DNA of 64,000 bases, taken from Paraburkholderia diazotrophica. GTDB lineage: Bacteria > Pseudomonadota > Gammaproteobacteria > Burkholderiales > Burkholderiaceae. Where the stretch lies: positions 62,001-126,000 of the forward strand of contig NZ_FNYE01000005.1 of assembly GCF_900108945.1 (NCBI RefSeq), read 5' to 3'. This document shows, one piece after another, positions 16,052 to 25,385 of this stretch. How positions within the stretch are numbered: position 1 is the first letter of the stretch; each line of letters opens with the position of its first letter. The translations under genes were made by a program, and so were the position numbers. The notes beneath the pieces were generated by a model. The model was not told the origin of the DNA. It made no database searches and saw only the letters and a program-made list of their open reading frames with translations.

Positions 16052-16199
16052 CAGTGTGCATCGAAAGCGGTTAAATCGACGCAGCACAACATCCAGGCAG
16101 ACAAAAATGAGAAATGCCGCTGCGACGTAGTGTGTGCATGCGCCTCTGCCGCTCCGCTCGTTCGCCGCGCGGCTCGGCATCATAATGCATGCCGCGCGA

Positions 16200-16390
16200 T
16201 GACCTGAAACGCCGTTACACCCAAAGCGGTTCGCGCTTCGTGCAGATTGGCCGCGGACGTGCACTATATCGACGAAGGCACGGACACAGGCACTAGCCCG
16301 ATCGTGATGATGCACGGATTCCCGTCGTTGCTGGAGTGGGATGCAGTTGCAGACGAAGTCGCGCGCGATCTGGATTCCGCCAGCGCATGA
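16200..16390 (+). pseudogene. N-terminal remnant of an alpha/beta hydrolase (haloalkane dehalogenase-like)
   Basis: Two frames read a hydrolase N-terminus. One gives RYTQSGSRFVQIG (to about 16250). The next frame gives ADVHYIDEGTDTGTSPIV, MMHGFPSLLEWDAVADEV and a stop at 16388-16390. The HGFPS oxyanion-hole motif and the HYIDEG strand are typical of epoxide hydrolase or haloalkane dehalogenase-like enzymes. A frameshift separates the halves, and the rest of the gene, including nucleophile and catalytic His, is missing. This is a decayed 5' fragment, possibly once partner to the monooxygenase upstream. Confidence 0.6.
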
Positions 16391-16553
16391 AGCAGAATTC
16401 ACGCACCGCACACCCGGTTCACACGCGATCACGCACAACGGACTCGGGACACATTCCGCTGGAAGAAGCACCGCAACGCGTTTGGCGCGATCTGCGAACG
16501 TTCTACGTGAGGTCCAGGACTCGCGGCATTCCGTTGCAGACCTAGCGTTCTCT

Positions 16554-17282
16554 CTATGCAGATCCGGCGTAGACGCGCGTCTCATAGACGAATTCGACCA
16601 TGCCGTCCCGCGCGGTACGGTCGAACAGATCACGCAACGCCGCGAGCATCGGGTCATGATTGGGATGCCCTGCCTTCGGTGCATAGGACGACGACAGCAA
16701 ACGCCCTTTCAATCCTTCAAAGTCGAGCCGCTGTGCATTCGGAAAACCCACCTTGTGACTCAAGCCGTTGCCGAACCACTCGGCCATCGATTCGTCGTCG
16801 GCATAGCGCTCAGCGACGGACTGATAGTCTTCGCTGAAACGGCGCAGCAGCGCTTCATAACCCGCCAGAAACGCAGTGCCTTCAAGCAGCCTGCTGTTCC
16901 ACAGCAAGGCGACCAGTCCGCGTGGTTTCAGATCGAACCAGTGGAATGCCTGTGCGGCGATGACGAGATCGACGCTCGCCGTTGCCAATGTCGTCGCTTC
17001 TGCTGTGCCAGCGACGCTCGCGTAGCCGGCGTAGTGCGTCAGCCATGCATCGGCGGCCGCACGCATTGCCTGATTCGGCTCAACGGCGACGACGGGATAC
17101 CCTGCATCGAGAAAGAGCCGAGTCGAAATGCCCGTACCCGCGCCGATATCGGCAACCCGAGCGCCTTCCGGAACTCCGCATGTGTCGTGCAGGAACGTCA
17201 CGATGTCGCGCGGATAGCCGGGCCGGTATTTGACGTAGTCGGTCACGCGATCAGTGAAGCGCTGAGTGGAATCATGTGTCAT
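16554..17282 (-). CDS. SAM-dependent methyltransferase, apparently with an internal deletion
   Basis: 242 residues. It is a class I methyltransferase, with motif I as VADIGAGTGISTRLFLDAG, then a VVAVEPN acidic strand and VDLVIAAQAFHWFD as post-motif I. In relatives about a dozen residues (a helix ending in RVL) separate HWFD from KPGGLVAL. Here HWFD runs straight into LKPRGLVALLWNSR, so one helix of the core appears to be deleted in frame. The protein may therefore be inactive. The ATG at 17282 was chosen because it starts the conserved THDSTQRFTDRV segment. The upstream in-frame extension is not conserved-looking. The substrate is unknown. Confidence 0.75.
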   Translation of the reverse strand: MTHDSTQRFTDRVTDYVKYRPGYPRDIVTFLHDTCGVPEGARVADIGAGTGISTRLFLDAGYPVVAVEPNQAMRAAADAWLTHYAGYASVAGTAEATTLATASVDLVIAAQAFHWFDLKPRGLVALLWNSRLLEGTAFLAGYEALLRRFSEDYQSVAERYADDESMAEWFGNGLSHKVGFPNAQRLDFEGLKGRLLSSSYAPKAGHPNHDPMLAALRDLFDRTARDGMVEFVYETRVYAGSA

Positions 17283-17400
17283 GTAATTGGAGCGCTGGTG
17301 AACAGCGTTACGTGAGGTCGCGACAAGCATGCAATCCGGTTCCCGTGGCTCACCTTCTATTGCGTGACAATGCACTGCATTGCGCTTCAGCTGCCGCGCT

Positions 17401-17517
17401 TCAGCCGCCGCCTAGCAGGCGCAGCAGATTCCACAGGAACTTGCAAAGCAGCACGATCAACTCCCACAGATACACCAGTTGGTCCCAGCCCGACACGCGC
17501 GCGACGGATTCAATCAT
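17401..17517 (-). CDS. Possible 38-residue single-span membrane peptide
   Basis: An ATG at 17517 opens 38 codons ending in TGA. After a polar start (MIESVARVSGWDQL) comes a hydrophobic, Leu/Trp-rich helix (VYLWELIVLLCKFLWNLL) and a Gly tail (GGG). Such a composition is unlikely by chance in this GC-rich background and resembles small inner-membrane proteins. No convincing Shine-Dalgarno sequence is seen before the ATG, and the gene has no obvious partner. It lies in the otherwise empty 480-bp gap between the methyltransferase and the chemoreceptor. Confidence 0.4.
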   Translation of the reverse strand: MIESVARVSGWDQLVYLWELIVLLCKFLWNLLRLLGGG

Positions 17518-17762
17518 CGGTCATTGGTTGGTTGATTCGACAGACGCGAACTACGACTCGCGCATGCACTCGATCCTACCCGAATCGACTGCGGGATAGT
17601 CCCTATCAAGCGTCCGCGTAAGGCGCCGTAGAAAAAATGAAAGCGCGTTAGACGCGCAATTCATATACCGCAGTTCATCCGTTGTGTCGTTCTTCATCCA
17701 TCAGCGACAGATGCACTGCATGCAGCACACGTACGCGACACATGCACGAAGGTGCGCATTCA

Positions 17763-19232
17763 ATGGACATTGGGACGACGATGCGAACACAATCGCCGCG
17801 CCGTCCGGGAGCTTTCGCGATGATGGGTTTCTTCGCTCGGCGCACGCGCCGCAAAGGTGGCGCTTCATCCGTCGTCGGCGACATTGCCGCGCAGGCGGGC
17901 AAGCTCGGCATCGAAATCTGCGATGTGTCCGGCCATATCGAAGAAGTTGCGGCGCGCGTAAATCGACAGGCCGACGTATGCCAGACGCTTCGCCAGTCGG
18001 CAGCCGCAACGCTCGCCGGCAATCACCGGATCGCCGCCGCGGCGCGCGAAATGCACACCGTCACCGCCCAGGCTGCTGACGAAGTCGGTCGATCGCAGCA
18101 AACGCTCGAAGCATCGCTGTCCGATATTCATGGGCTCGTCGAGGGCGTGACCGTGATCGAGAGCCAGATCAGCGCGCTGCGCGCGGCCCTTTCGCACGTG
18201 AGCCGCGTGTCGGAGGAAATCTCGCTGATCGCCCGGCAGACCCATCTGCTCGCGCTGAATGCAGCCATCGAAGCGGCACGTGCAGGGGAATTCGGCAAGA
18301 GCTTTGCGGTCGTCGCAGCCGAGGTGAAGACGTTGTCGGCAAAGACGGCACAGGCCACCGGCCAGATCGAGACGACGCTTGCGGAACTCACGGGGCAGAC
18401 CGAGAGGCTGATCGCCGAGGGCGCCGAAAACACCGCACGAGCGCAACGCGTACGCGAAGGCACGCGGATGATCGGCGACGTCGTGCACTCGACGGGTCAC
18501 GCGATCATGCAATTGAATGCAGAGGCGAACCAGATTGCACTGCTCTCCGGTGAAATCGAAGAGCAATGCAATGCATTCGAATCGCAGGTGCTGGAAATTG
18601 CAACGGACGTCGAGCATTCAGGCGAGAACTTCGTGCAGGCGAAGGATCAGCTCGGCCATCTGCTGGGCGTATCGGAAAGCCTGATCGAACTGACGGCGGC
18701 CACGGGCGCCGAGACGGCAGATACCCCGTTCATCGACGCCGTCGAGCACGCCGCCGGGAAAGTCGGCAAGCTGTTCGAGGCCGCCGTGGCTCGCGGCGAA
18801 CTCTCGATCAACGATCTGTTCGACGACCGCTACGTGCCCGTGCCGGGCACGAACCCTCCGCAATTCACGACGCGCTTCACCGGGTTCACCGATCGCGTGC
18901 TGCCTTTGATCCAGGAGCCGATGCTCGGCCTCGATGCACGCGTGGCCTTCTGCGCGGCCGTCGACGTACGCGGCTACCTGCCGACCCACAATCTCAAGTT
19001 CTCGCAGCCGCAGCGCGACGACCCCGTGTGGAATGCAGCAAACTGCAGGAATCGCCGGTTGTTCAACGACCGCACCGGCCTCGCTGCTGGAACGAACACG
19101 AAACGCTTCCTGTTGCAGACTTACCGGCGCGACATGGGTGGCGGCGAATACGCGCTGATGAAGGACGCGTCAGCGCCCATCTTCGTGAACGGCAGGCATT
19201 GGGGCGGACTCAGAATCGGATATCGGATCTGA
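17763..19232 (+). CDS. Soluble methyl-accepting chemotaxis-type receptor with C-terminal sensor domain
   Basis: 489 residues with no transmembrane segment or signal peptide. Residues ~40-300 form the long antiparallel coiled coil of an MCP signalling domain. Its hairpin tip is the conserved CheA/CheW-binding segment [20 protein letters not shown] (about 160-180). The C-terminal ~130 residues ([16 protein letters not shown], then [20 protein letters not shown], then [11 protein letters not shown]) look like a Cache/PAS-like sensor found in Burkholderia cytoplasmic receptors. The order, signal first and sensor last, is the reverse of classical MCPs. The ATG at 17763 has GAAGG 10 bp upstream. 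No che genes are near, so it probably joins an array encoded elsewhere. Confidence 0.85.
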   Translation: MDIGTTMRTQSPRRPGAFAMMGFFARRTRRKGGASSVVGDIAAQAGKLGIEICDVSGHIEEVAARVNRQADVCQTLRQSAAATLAGNHRIAAAAREMHTVTAQAADEVGRSQQTLEASLSDIHGLVEGVTVIESQISALRAALSHVSRVSEEISLIARQTHLLALNAAIEAARAGEFGKSFAVVAAEVKTLSAKTAQATGQIETTLAELTGQTERLIAEGAENTARAQRVREGTRMIGDVVHSTGHAIMQLNAEANQIALLSGEIEEQCNAFESQVLEIATDVEHSGENFVQAKDQLGHLLGVSESLIELTAATGAETADTPFIDAVEHAAGKVGKLFEAAVARGELSINDLFDDRYVPVPGTNPPQFTTRFTGFTDRVLPLIQEPMLGLDARVAFCAAVDVRGYLPTHNLKFSQPQRDDPVWNAANCRNRRLFNDRTGLAAGTNTKRFLLQTYRRDMGGGEYALMKDASAPIFVNGRHWGGLRIGYRI

Positions 19233-19292
19233 CAACGGGTTGTTGTCCGCATAACGGTCGACGATCGATCAGCAAGAGCAAGCGGCAAAAAA

Positions 19293-19327
19293 GAACGGCC
19301 GGTGCTCATCGGAAGCACCGGCCGTTC
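19293..19327 (-). terminator. Intrinsic terminator of the potFGHI operon
   Basis: A perfect 14-bp stem, GAACGGCCGGTGCT / AGCACCGGCCGTTC, with a 7-base loop. On the minus strand it is followed by TTTTTT, about 70 bp after potI. It lies between convergent genes and may also stop chemoreceptor transcripts. Confidence 0.88.
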
Positions 19328-19398
19328 CCTCTTGTGCGTTTACGCATCGCAGCGCCGGATCGAAAACCTGCTCGCCCCCGGCGCCTGGGCTCCTAACC

Positions 19399-20217
19399 CT
19401 AAACCGCCATCGCCAGCCGTCGCTTCTCGGCGCGCTGCATGAAGTGGTTCGCGACCACTACGCCGACGGTGACGACTGCAATGAACAGCGTCGCCAGTGC
19501 ATTCATCTCCGGATTCAGGCCGAGTCGCACACGCGAGAACACCACCAGCGGCAGCGTCGTCGACCCCGGGCCCGACAGGAACGCGGACAGCACCACATCG
19601 TCGATCGAGAGCGTGAACGACAGCAGCCACCCTGCGACCAGCGCCTGCGAAATCAGCGGCAACGTGATGAAGAAAAATACACGCAAGGGCGTCGCGCCCA
19701 GATCGAGAGCAGCTTCTTCCAACGACGGATGCAGGTCACGCACGCGTGACTGGACGATAATCGCGACATAGGAAATACACAGCATCACGTGGCCGATCCA
19801 GATCGTGAAGATGCCGCGTCCCGCCGGCCAGCCCAGCCACTTCCCCATTTCGATGAAGAGCAGCAGCAGCGAAATACCTTGGATCACCTCGGGGATCACG
19901 AGCGGCGCGTTGATCATCCCCGTGTACAGCGTGAATCCGCGAAAGCGCCCCATCCGCGCGAGCACGAAGCCTGCCCATGTGCCGATGAACACCGACGCGA
20001 ACGCCGTCAGCAGCGCGACGCGCAGCGACAGCCACGCGGCGTTGATCAGTTCATCGTCCTGCAGCAGTGCGGCGTACCAGCGCGTCGAGAAGCGCGTCCA
20101 TACGGTGACGAGCTGCGACTCGTTGAACGAATACACGACGAGGCTGATGATCGGCACATACAGAAACGCAAAGCCGATGGCGAGTGCAATAAATTGCAGT
20201 ATGCGATTCGGCTTCAT
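19399..20217 (-). CDS. potI: Polyamine ABC transporter permease PotI
   Basis: 272 residues with six predicted membrane spans and the cytoplasmic EAA loop that docks on the ATPase (LEEAALDLGATPLRVFFFITLP). Together with PotH it forms the membrane channel for putrescine or spermidine uptake. The ATG at 20217 was chosen because it follows GGAG and overlaps the potH stop (ATGA), so the two permeases are translationally coupled. It is the last gene of the potF-potG-potH-potI operon. Confidence 0.92.
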   Translation of the reverse strand: MKPNRILQFIALAIGFAFLYVPIISLVVYSFNESQLVTVWTRFSTRWYAALLQDDELINAAWLSLRVALLTAFASVFIGTWAGFVLARMGRFRGFTLYTGMINAPLVIPEVIQGISLLLLFIEMGKWLGWPAGRGIFTIWIGHVMLCISYVAIIVQSRVRDLHPSLEEAALDLGATPLRVFFFITLPLISQALVAGWLLSFTLSIDDVVLSAFLSGPGSTTLPLVVFSRVRLGLNPEMNALATLFIAVVTVGVVVANHFMQRAEKRRLAMAV

Positions 20218-21143
20218 CGCTTCTCCTCCAGTTCCTTCGCCTGCGAGTACTGGAAGAGTGCCATCGGCACGAGCAGCAGCAGCACCATTGCGCATGTGAC
20301 CGCGGATGCCATCGGCCAGTCCGCATTGTCGAAGAACTCATTCCACATCACGCGGCCGATCATCAGCGTGTTCGCGCCGCCGAGCAGTTCAGGAATCACG
20401 TACTCGCCCACAGCCGGGATGAACACCAGCAGGCAGCCCGCGATGATGCCGTTCTTCGACAGCGGCAGCGTGATCTGCCAGAACGCCTTCCACGGCCTCG
20501 CGCCGAGGTCGTAGGCGGCTTCGAGCAATGTCAGGTCCATCTTCACGAGGTGAGCGTACAGCGGCATCACGAGAAACGGCAGGTACGAATACACCATGCC
20601 GATATAGACGGCCGTATTCGTGTGATACAGCTCGATCGGCGTGTGGATCAGCCCGATCGACATCAGGAAGTTGTTCAGCAGGCCATTGTTCTTCAGGATG
20701 CCGATCCACGCGTACACGCGAATCAGAAACGACGTCCAGAACGGCAGCATCACCGCCATCATCAGGATGTTGCGCGTGGCGGGATTCGAGCGCGCGATGT
20801 AGTACGCCATCGGGTAGCCGAGCAGCAGGCACAGCAGCGTCGAGATCGCCGCGACGACGACCGAGTTCACATAGGTCGCGAAGTACAGGCTGTCGGTCAG
20901 CAGAAACGCGTAGTGCGACAGATCGAGTGCAACGTGAACGATGCCTTCTTTGAAGGTCGTCAGTTCTGTGTATGGCGGGATGCCCAGTTGCAGGTCCGCG
21001 AAGCTGATCTTCACGACCAGCAGGAACGGCACGAGGAAGAACAGCAGCAACCAGACAAACGGCCCCGCGACGACGGCCGTGCGTCCCGTCAGACCGAAGC
21101 GCCGCACCGGCCACGCCAGGAAGGATTGCAGCGCGCTCTTCAT
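20214..21143 (-). CDS. potH: Polyamine ABC transporter permease PotH
   Basis: 309 residues with six membrane spans and an EAA motif (LLEAAYDLGARPWKAFWQITLP) near residue 210. It pairs with PotI as the heterodimeric translocation pore. The start at 21143 (MKSALQSFLAWPVRRFG) overlaps the potG stop by ATGA. The longer open frame upstream only reads through the potG end. The segment RSNPATRNILMMAVMLPFWT is typical of PotH/PotB permeases. Confidence 0.93.
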   Translation of the reverse strand: MKSALQSFLAWPVRRFGLTGRTAVVAGPFVWLLLFFLVPFLLVVKISFADLQLGIPPYTELTTFKEGIVHVALDLSHYAFLLTDSLYFATYVNSVVVAAISTLLCLLLGYPMAYYIARSNPATRNILMMAVMLPFWTSFLIRVYAWIGILKNNGLLNNFLMSIGLIHTPIELYHTNTAVYIGMVYSYLPFLVMPLYAHLVKMDLTLLEAAYDLGARPWKAFWQITLPLSKNGIIAGCLLVFIPAVGEYVIPELLGGANTLMIGRVMWNEFFDNADWPMASAVTCAMVLLLLVPMALFQYSQAKELEEKR

Positions 21144-22303
21144 GACGTCAGCACCACGCCCGCCGATGCGCTCCAGCGCACATAGACTTCGTCGCCCCAC
21201 GTCGGCGTTTCGATTTCCGACAACGCGAGGCTCGACACGTTCGCGATCACTGTCTTGCCCGCGTCGAGCTTCACGTGGTACAGCGAGTAGCCGCCCATGT
21301 ACGCGATGTTCGTCACGACGCCCTTGCCCCAGTTGAACGCGCCTTCGGGCGGCTTGCGCGTGAGCGCGATGCGCTCGGGCCGCACCGAGATCGTCACGGG
21401 CATCCCGAGCGGCCCCGTGATGCCGTGGCTCACGTACATGCGCACGGGCAGATCGGGCGTTTCGATATACACGTGATCCGGCTCGTCCTCGACGACATTG
21501 CCGTCGAACAGATTCGTCGAGCCGATGAACTCCGCCGAGAAGCGGCTATTCGGATATTCGTAGACTTCGCCCGGCGTGCCGAGCTGAATGATCTCGCCTT
21601 CGCTCATCACGGCGAGGCGGCTCGCCATCGTCATCGCTTCTTCCTGATCGTGCGTGACCATGATGCAGGTGACGCCGACCTTATCGAGAATATTGACGAG
21701 CTCGATCTGCGTGCGCTGGCGGATCTGCTTGTCGAGCGCGGACATCGGCTCGTCGAGCAGCAGCAGCTTCGGACGCTTGACCAGCGAGCGCGCGAGCGCG
21801 ACGCGTTGCTGCTGGCCGCCCGACAGCTGATGCGGCTTGCGCTTCGCGAACCGGCCCATCTGCACGAGATCGAGCGCGGATTGCACGCGCTCCTTCAGCT
21901 CGGCTTTCGGCACGCCTTCCTGCTTGAGACCGAACGCGACATTCGCTTCGACCGTCATGTGGGGAAAGAGCGCATACGACTGGAACATCATGTTGACGGG
22001 CCGCCGGTACGGCGGCATCTGCGCGAGGTCTTCGCCATCGATCAGAATCCTGCCCGACGTGATCGTCTCGAGGCCCGCGAGCATGCGCAAGAGCGTCGAC
22101 TTCCCGCAACCGGAACTGCCGAGCAGCGCGAACAGCTCGCCCTTCTTCACCGACAGGTTCACACCCTTGACGGCAACCGTCTCGCCGAATTTCTTCACGA
22201 CGTCGACGATCTGCACGAAGTTATCCGCTGCCTCCTGCCCAGCGGCGGAATTGCCCGAGGACGACACGCCGGCTCCTGCCAGTGCATTCGACTGGTCACT
22301 CAT
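21140..22303 (-). CDS. potG: Polyamine ABC transporter ATPase PotG
   Basis: 387 residues. The ABC domain has Walker A (LGSSGCGKST), a Q-loop, the signature LSGGQQQRVALARS, Walker B (LLLLDEP) and the switch His (MVTHDQEEA). A C-terminal TOBE regulatory domain follows (ISVRPERIALTRKPPEG). It powers import through PotHI of substrate delivered by PotF. Two in-frame ATGs exist. The one at 22303 (MSDQSN) was chosen over 22327, which gives an 8-residue Lys/Gln leader. The first ~38 residues before the ABC fold are Ala/Ser-rich and not conserved. Confidence 0.93.
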   Translation of the reverse strand: MSDQSNALAGAGVSSSGNSAAGQEAADNFVQIVDVVKKFGETVAVKGVNLSVKKGELFALLGSSGCGKSTLLRMLAGLETITSGRILIDGEDLAQMPPYRRPVNMMFQSYALFPHMTVEANVAFGLKQEGVPKAELKERVQSALDLVQMGRFAKRKPHQLSGGQQQRVALARSLVKRPKLLLLDEPMSALDKQIRQRTQIELVNILDKVGVTCIMVTHDQEEAMTMASRLAVMSEGEIIQLGTPGEVYEYPNSRFSAEFIGSTNLFDGNVVEDEPDHVYIETPDLPVRMYVSHGITGPLGMPVTISVRPERIALTRKPPEGAFNWGKGVVTNIAYMGGYSLYHVKLDAGKTVIANVSSLALSEIETPTWGDEVYVRWSASAGVVLTS

Positions 22304-22338
22304 GATCTGCTGCTTCTCTCCCTGCATTTGACGAACAA

Positions 22339-22363
22339 AGCCCCCGGCTGGATGCCGAGGGCT
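22339..22363 (-). terminator. Hairpin between potF and potG, possible attenuator
   Basis: AGCCCCCGGC / GCCGAGGGCT with a 5-base loop and one mismatch. On the minus strand it is followed by TTTG. It lies between potF and potG in one operon, where partial termination or 3'-end protection would give more binding protein than transporter, a known pattern for ABC importers. Confidence 0.6.
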
Positions 22364-22406
22364 TCATGATGATGCATTCCTGCACAGCCGTCAGTTTCGG
22401 ACTGGC

Positions 22407-23507
22407 TTAGCGGCCGGACTTGAACTCGGTCCACAGCCGCGTCTGCAGACGCTGGATTTCAGGCGGCAGCGGCTTCAGCAGGAACAGCGTCTTGACGACG
22501 TCCGCCGGCGGATACACGGCGGGATCGTTCGCGACATCCTTGTCCACGTACTTGCGCGCTTCGAGATTCGCGCTTGGATAGTAGACGGCGTTCGTGATGG
22601 CCGCGTGGACCTGCGGCGTCTCGATGTAGTTGATCCACTCGAGCGCGGCTTCCTTGTTCTTCGCGTCCTTCGGAATCGCCATCACGTCGAACCACACGGG
22701 CGCGCCGCCCTTCGGAATGTAGTAGTCGATCTTGTATGGCTTCTTCGCTTCGAGCGCGCGATGCTTCGCGATCACGACGTCGCCCGACCAGCCGTACGCG
22801 AAGCAGACGTCGCCGCCGACCATGTCGTTGATGTAGCCCGACGAGTTGAACTGCGTGATGTACGGACGGATCTTCTTCAGCATCGCGAGCGCGGCGCGAT
22901 AGTCCTCCGGCTTCGTGCTCATCGGGTCCTTGCCGATGTAGTGCAGCGCAGCCGCGAACATCTGGTCGGGCGCGTCGAGCACCGACACGCCGCACGCCTT
23001 GAGCTTCGAGATGTTTTCCGGCTTGAAGAGGATGTCCCAGTTATCGAGCGCGACGCCCTTGCCGAGAATCTGCTGCACCTTCGTCACGTTGTAGCCCAGG
23101 CCCGTCGTGCCGTACGCCCAGGGCACCGCGTACTTGTTGCCGGGATCGGCGCCCGCGACGAGCGCCATCAGCGACGGGTCGAGATACTTGAGGTTCGGGA
23201 GCTTCGACTTGTCGAGCGGCGCGAAGATGCCCGCTGCGATCTGCTTGCCCGCATAGTTGCTGGTCGGCACGACGATGTCATAGCCGGAGTTGCCCGTCAG
23301 CAGCTTGGCCTGCAGCGTGTCGTCGCTGTCGTAGTTGTCGTACTTGACCTGGACGCCCGTCTGTTTGGTGAAGTTCGGAATCGTGTCCTTGGCGATGTAG
23401 TCCGACCAGTTGTACACATTCAGTTGCGTATCTTTTGCCGCCGCCGACATGAAAGGCGTAGCGCACAACACCAGCGCAGCCAGTTGGCCCACCACCAGTT
23501 TTTTCAT
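22407..23507 (-). CDS. potF: Periplasmic polyamine-binding protein PotF
   Basis: 366 residues. The signal peptide MKKLVVGQLAALVLCATPFM...AAA|KDT is followed by the spermidine/putrescine-binding fold with LNVYNWSDYIAKDTIPNFTKQ, the PotF hallmark, and later GDVCFAYGWSGDVVIAK. It captures putrescine or spermidine in the periplasm and hands it to PotGHI. The ATG at 23507 with GGAG upstream was chosen because it begins the signal peptide. The open frame extends 22 codons further upstream with no sign of conservation. It is the first gene of the operon. Confidence 0.94.
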   Translation of the reverse strand: MKKLVVGQLAALVLCATPFMSAAAKDTQLNVYNWSDYIAKDTIPNFTKQTGVQVKYDNYDSDDTLQAKLLTGNSGYDIVVPTSNYAGKQIAAGIFAPLDKSKLPNLKYLDPSLMALVAGADPGNKYAVPWAYGTTGLGYNVTKVQQILGKGVALDNWDILFKPENISKLKACGVSVLDAPDQMFAAALHYIGKDPMSTKPEDYRAALAMLKKIRPYITQFNSSGYINDMVGGDVCFAYGWSGDVVIAKHRALEAKKPYKIDYYIPKGGAPVWFDVMAIPKDAKNKEAALEWINYIETPQVHAAITNAVYYPSANLEARKYVDKDVANDPAVYPPADVVKTLFLLKPLPPEIQRLQTRLWTEFKSGR

Positions 23508-24083
23508 TCCGTTCTCCGTTCTGACCGGCGCGAAAACCGGTCGCTTACCCCGCCTCAAGCCGCTCCATGCCACGGGCGGCTACCCTTGAAAAACCCGAAA
23601 GCTACCATCAAACGATGCCCGATTCAAAAAAAACCGCCGGATGTCGCGCAAAGGGTACAGCGCGCGGCCTTAGCTCAGGTTTCCTGTGCGCTCATGCGTA
23701 TCGATCCGGGCATCACCCGATTGCTGCCGATCGCTTGCCGATGACCTGCCAGTGGCTGTCGATCGCCGCTGCGCCCCGCTTCCTTCGCGTGAAGCGCGCC
23801 GCGACGCCCGTCATGCGGCTGCAAAATTGGCCGCAATTTTATCGGGTTATCGTGTCCTGTCCACCCGAAAAAAACCTCCTTCCCGATGCGGCAGAAACAT
23901 CGCACATCGCGTCCCCGCCAACGGCGCCCGCATCCTGCTGCACCCGGCTCGATACGCGTCTCTCAACATCACTATAGACTGTCAAATCAGCCCAGATAGT
24001 GGCAGGCGCGCGGCGTACCGCGAATCATTGCAGGCATGCTTGCTGCACCGAAAGCCTTACGCCCGTCAGCCCGTCACACTGCG
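23508..24083. other. Divergent intergenic region potF / mntH
   Basis: About 575 bp that must hold the potFGHI promoter (minus) and the mntH promoter (plus). It has A-runs at 23626-23634 and 23868-23875 and an A/T-rich patch near 23970-23995. I see no gene, no clear operator, and no recognisable manganese riboswitch. Confidence 0.4.
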
Positions 24084-25385
24084 ATGAACACGAACCCGTT
24101 CGCATTCGATCCGTCTCGCCGCCGACGCCGTGTCGACCGGGGACGGCCGCGCCCTGAAAACTGGCTCGGGTTCGTCGGCGCGGGCGCGCTCGTCGCGGTC
24201 GGCTACATGGACCCCGGCAACTGGGCGACGGCGCTTGCGGGCGGTGCAGGCTACGGCTACCGGCTGCTCAGCGTCGTGGTCATGTCGAGCCTGATGGCCA
24301 TGCTGCTGCAGTGGGTCTCGTCGCGGCTCGGCGTTGTGACGGGGCGCGACCTCGCGCAGCTCTGCCGCGCGCGCACCAGCCGGCGCACGACATTCTTTCT
24401 GTGGATCACGAGCGAAATCGCGATCATCGCGTGCGACGTCGCCGAAGTGGTCGGCAGCGCCGTCGCGTTGCAATTGCTGCTGGGCGTGTCGCTGACGGTC
24501 GGCGTGCTGATGTCGGCCGTCGGCACTTTCGCGATGCTCGCGCTGCAGCGGCATGGCCGGCGCACGCTGGAGACGGCCGTCGTCGCGCTGATCGTGTTCG
24601 TCGGAATGTGCTTCGTGGTCGAACTGGCGCTCGCGAGGCCCGACTGGCGCGCAGCGCTGGCGGGCGCGGTGCCCAGCCCAGGGCTCTTGCGCGACGCGGG
24701 CATGGTGTGGCTCGCGGCGGGCATCCTCGGCGCGACCGTGATGCCGCATAACCTCTATCTGCACTCGGCGCTCGTCAGGACGCATGCGCGCTCGGCCAGC
24801 GACGCCGATATCGCCCGCGCGCTGCGTGGCGTCAACTTCGGCACCTTCAGCTCGCTTTCACTGGCTTTCGTGATCAACGCGGCGCTGCTGATCGTGTCGG
24901 CAGCCGTGTTCCATGCGAGCGGCCACCACAACGTCACCGATCTCGCCGACGCGCACCGGCTCATTGCGCCGATCGTCGGCTCGCGCTGGGCGGCGGTGCT
25001 GTTCGCGGCTGCGCTGCTCGCATGCGGACTCAGCGCAACCGTGACGGGCACGCTCGCCGGCCAGGCGGTGATGGAAGGGTTCCTGCGGATTCGCCTGCCG
25101 CGCTGGCAACGCGCGCTGCTGACGCGCTCGCTGGCGATCGGTCCGGCGCTCGTCGCCGTTGCTATGTTCGGGCCGCACGGCTCGGCGCAACTGCTGGTGG
25201 CAAGCCAGGTCGTGCTGAGCCTGCAATTGCCGCTTGCAGTAGTGCCGTTGATCCGCTTTGCGTCGGACGCTCGGCTGATGCGTGGCTGGCGCGTGCATGG
25301 CGTGCCGCTCGCGCTCGCGTGGGCTTGCGCGGCGGGGATCATCGCACTGAATGGCGCGCTGATCTGGGAAACGGCGACGGGATGA
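24084..25385 (+). CDS. mntH: Nramp-family divalent metal transporter (MntH)
   Basis: 433 residues and about eleven membrane helices. It is a proton-coupled importer of Mn(II) and Fe(II). The TM1 metal site DPGN is present (MDPGNW, residues 42-47), and TM6 has MPHNLYLHS at about residue 220, the two diagnostic Nramp motifs. The start at 24084 gives the usual Arg-rich cytoplasmic tail, but no good ribosome-binding site is visible. An ATG at 24036 would add 16 residues. It is transcribed divergently from potF. Regulation by MntR or Fur would be expected, but no clear box was found. Confidence 0.92.
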   Translation: MNTNPFAFDPSRRRRRVDRGRPRPENWLGFVGAGALVAVGYMDPGNWATALAGGAGYGYRLLSVVVMSSLMAMLLQWVSSRLGVVTGRDLAQLCRARTSRRTTFFLWITSEIAIIACDVAEVVGSAVALQLLLGVSLTVGVLMSAVGTFAMLALQRHGRRTLETAVVALIVFVGMCFVVELALARPDWRAALAGAVPSPGLLRDAGMVWLAAGILGATVMPHNLYLHSALVRTHARSASDADIARALRGVNFGTFSSLSLAFVINAALLIVSAAVFHASGHHNVTDLADAHRLIAPIVGSRWAAVLFAAALLACGLSATVTGTLAGQAVMEGFLRIRLPRWQRALLTRSLAIGPALVAVAMFGPHGSAQLLVASQVVLSLQLPLAVVPLIRFASDARLMRGWRVHGVPLALAWACAAGIIALNGALIWETATG

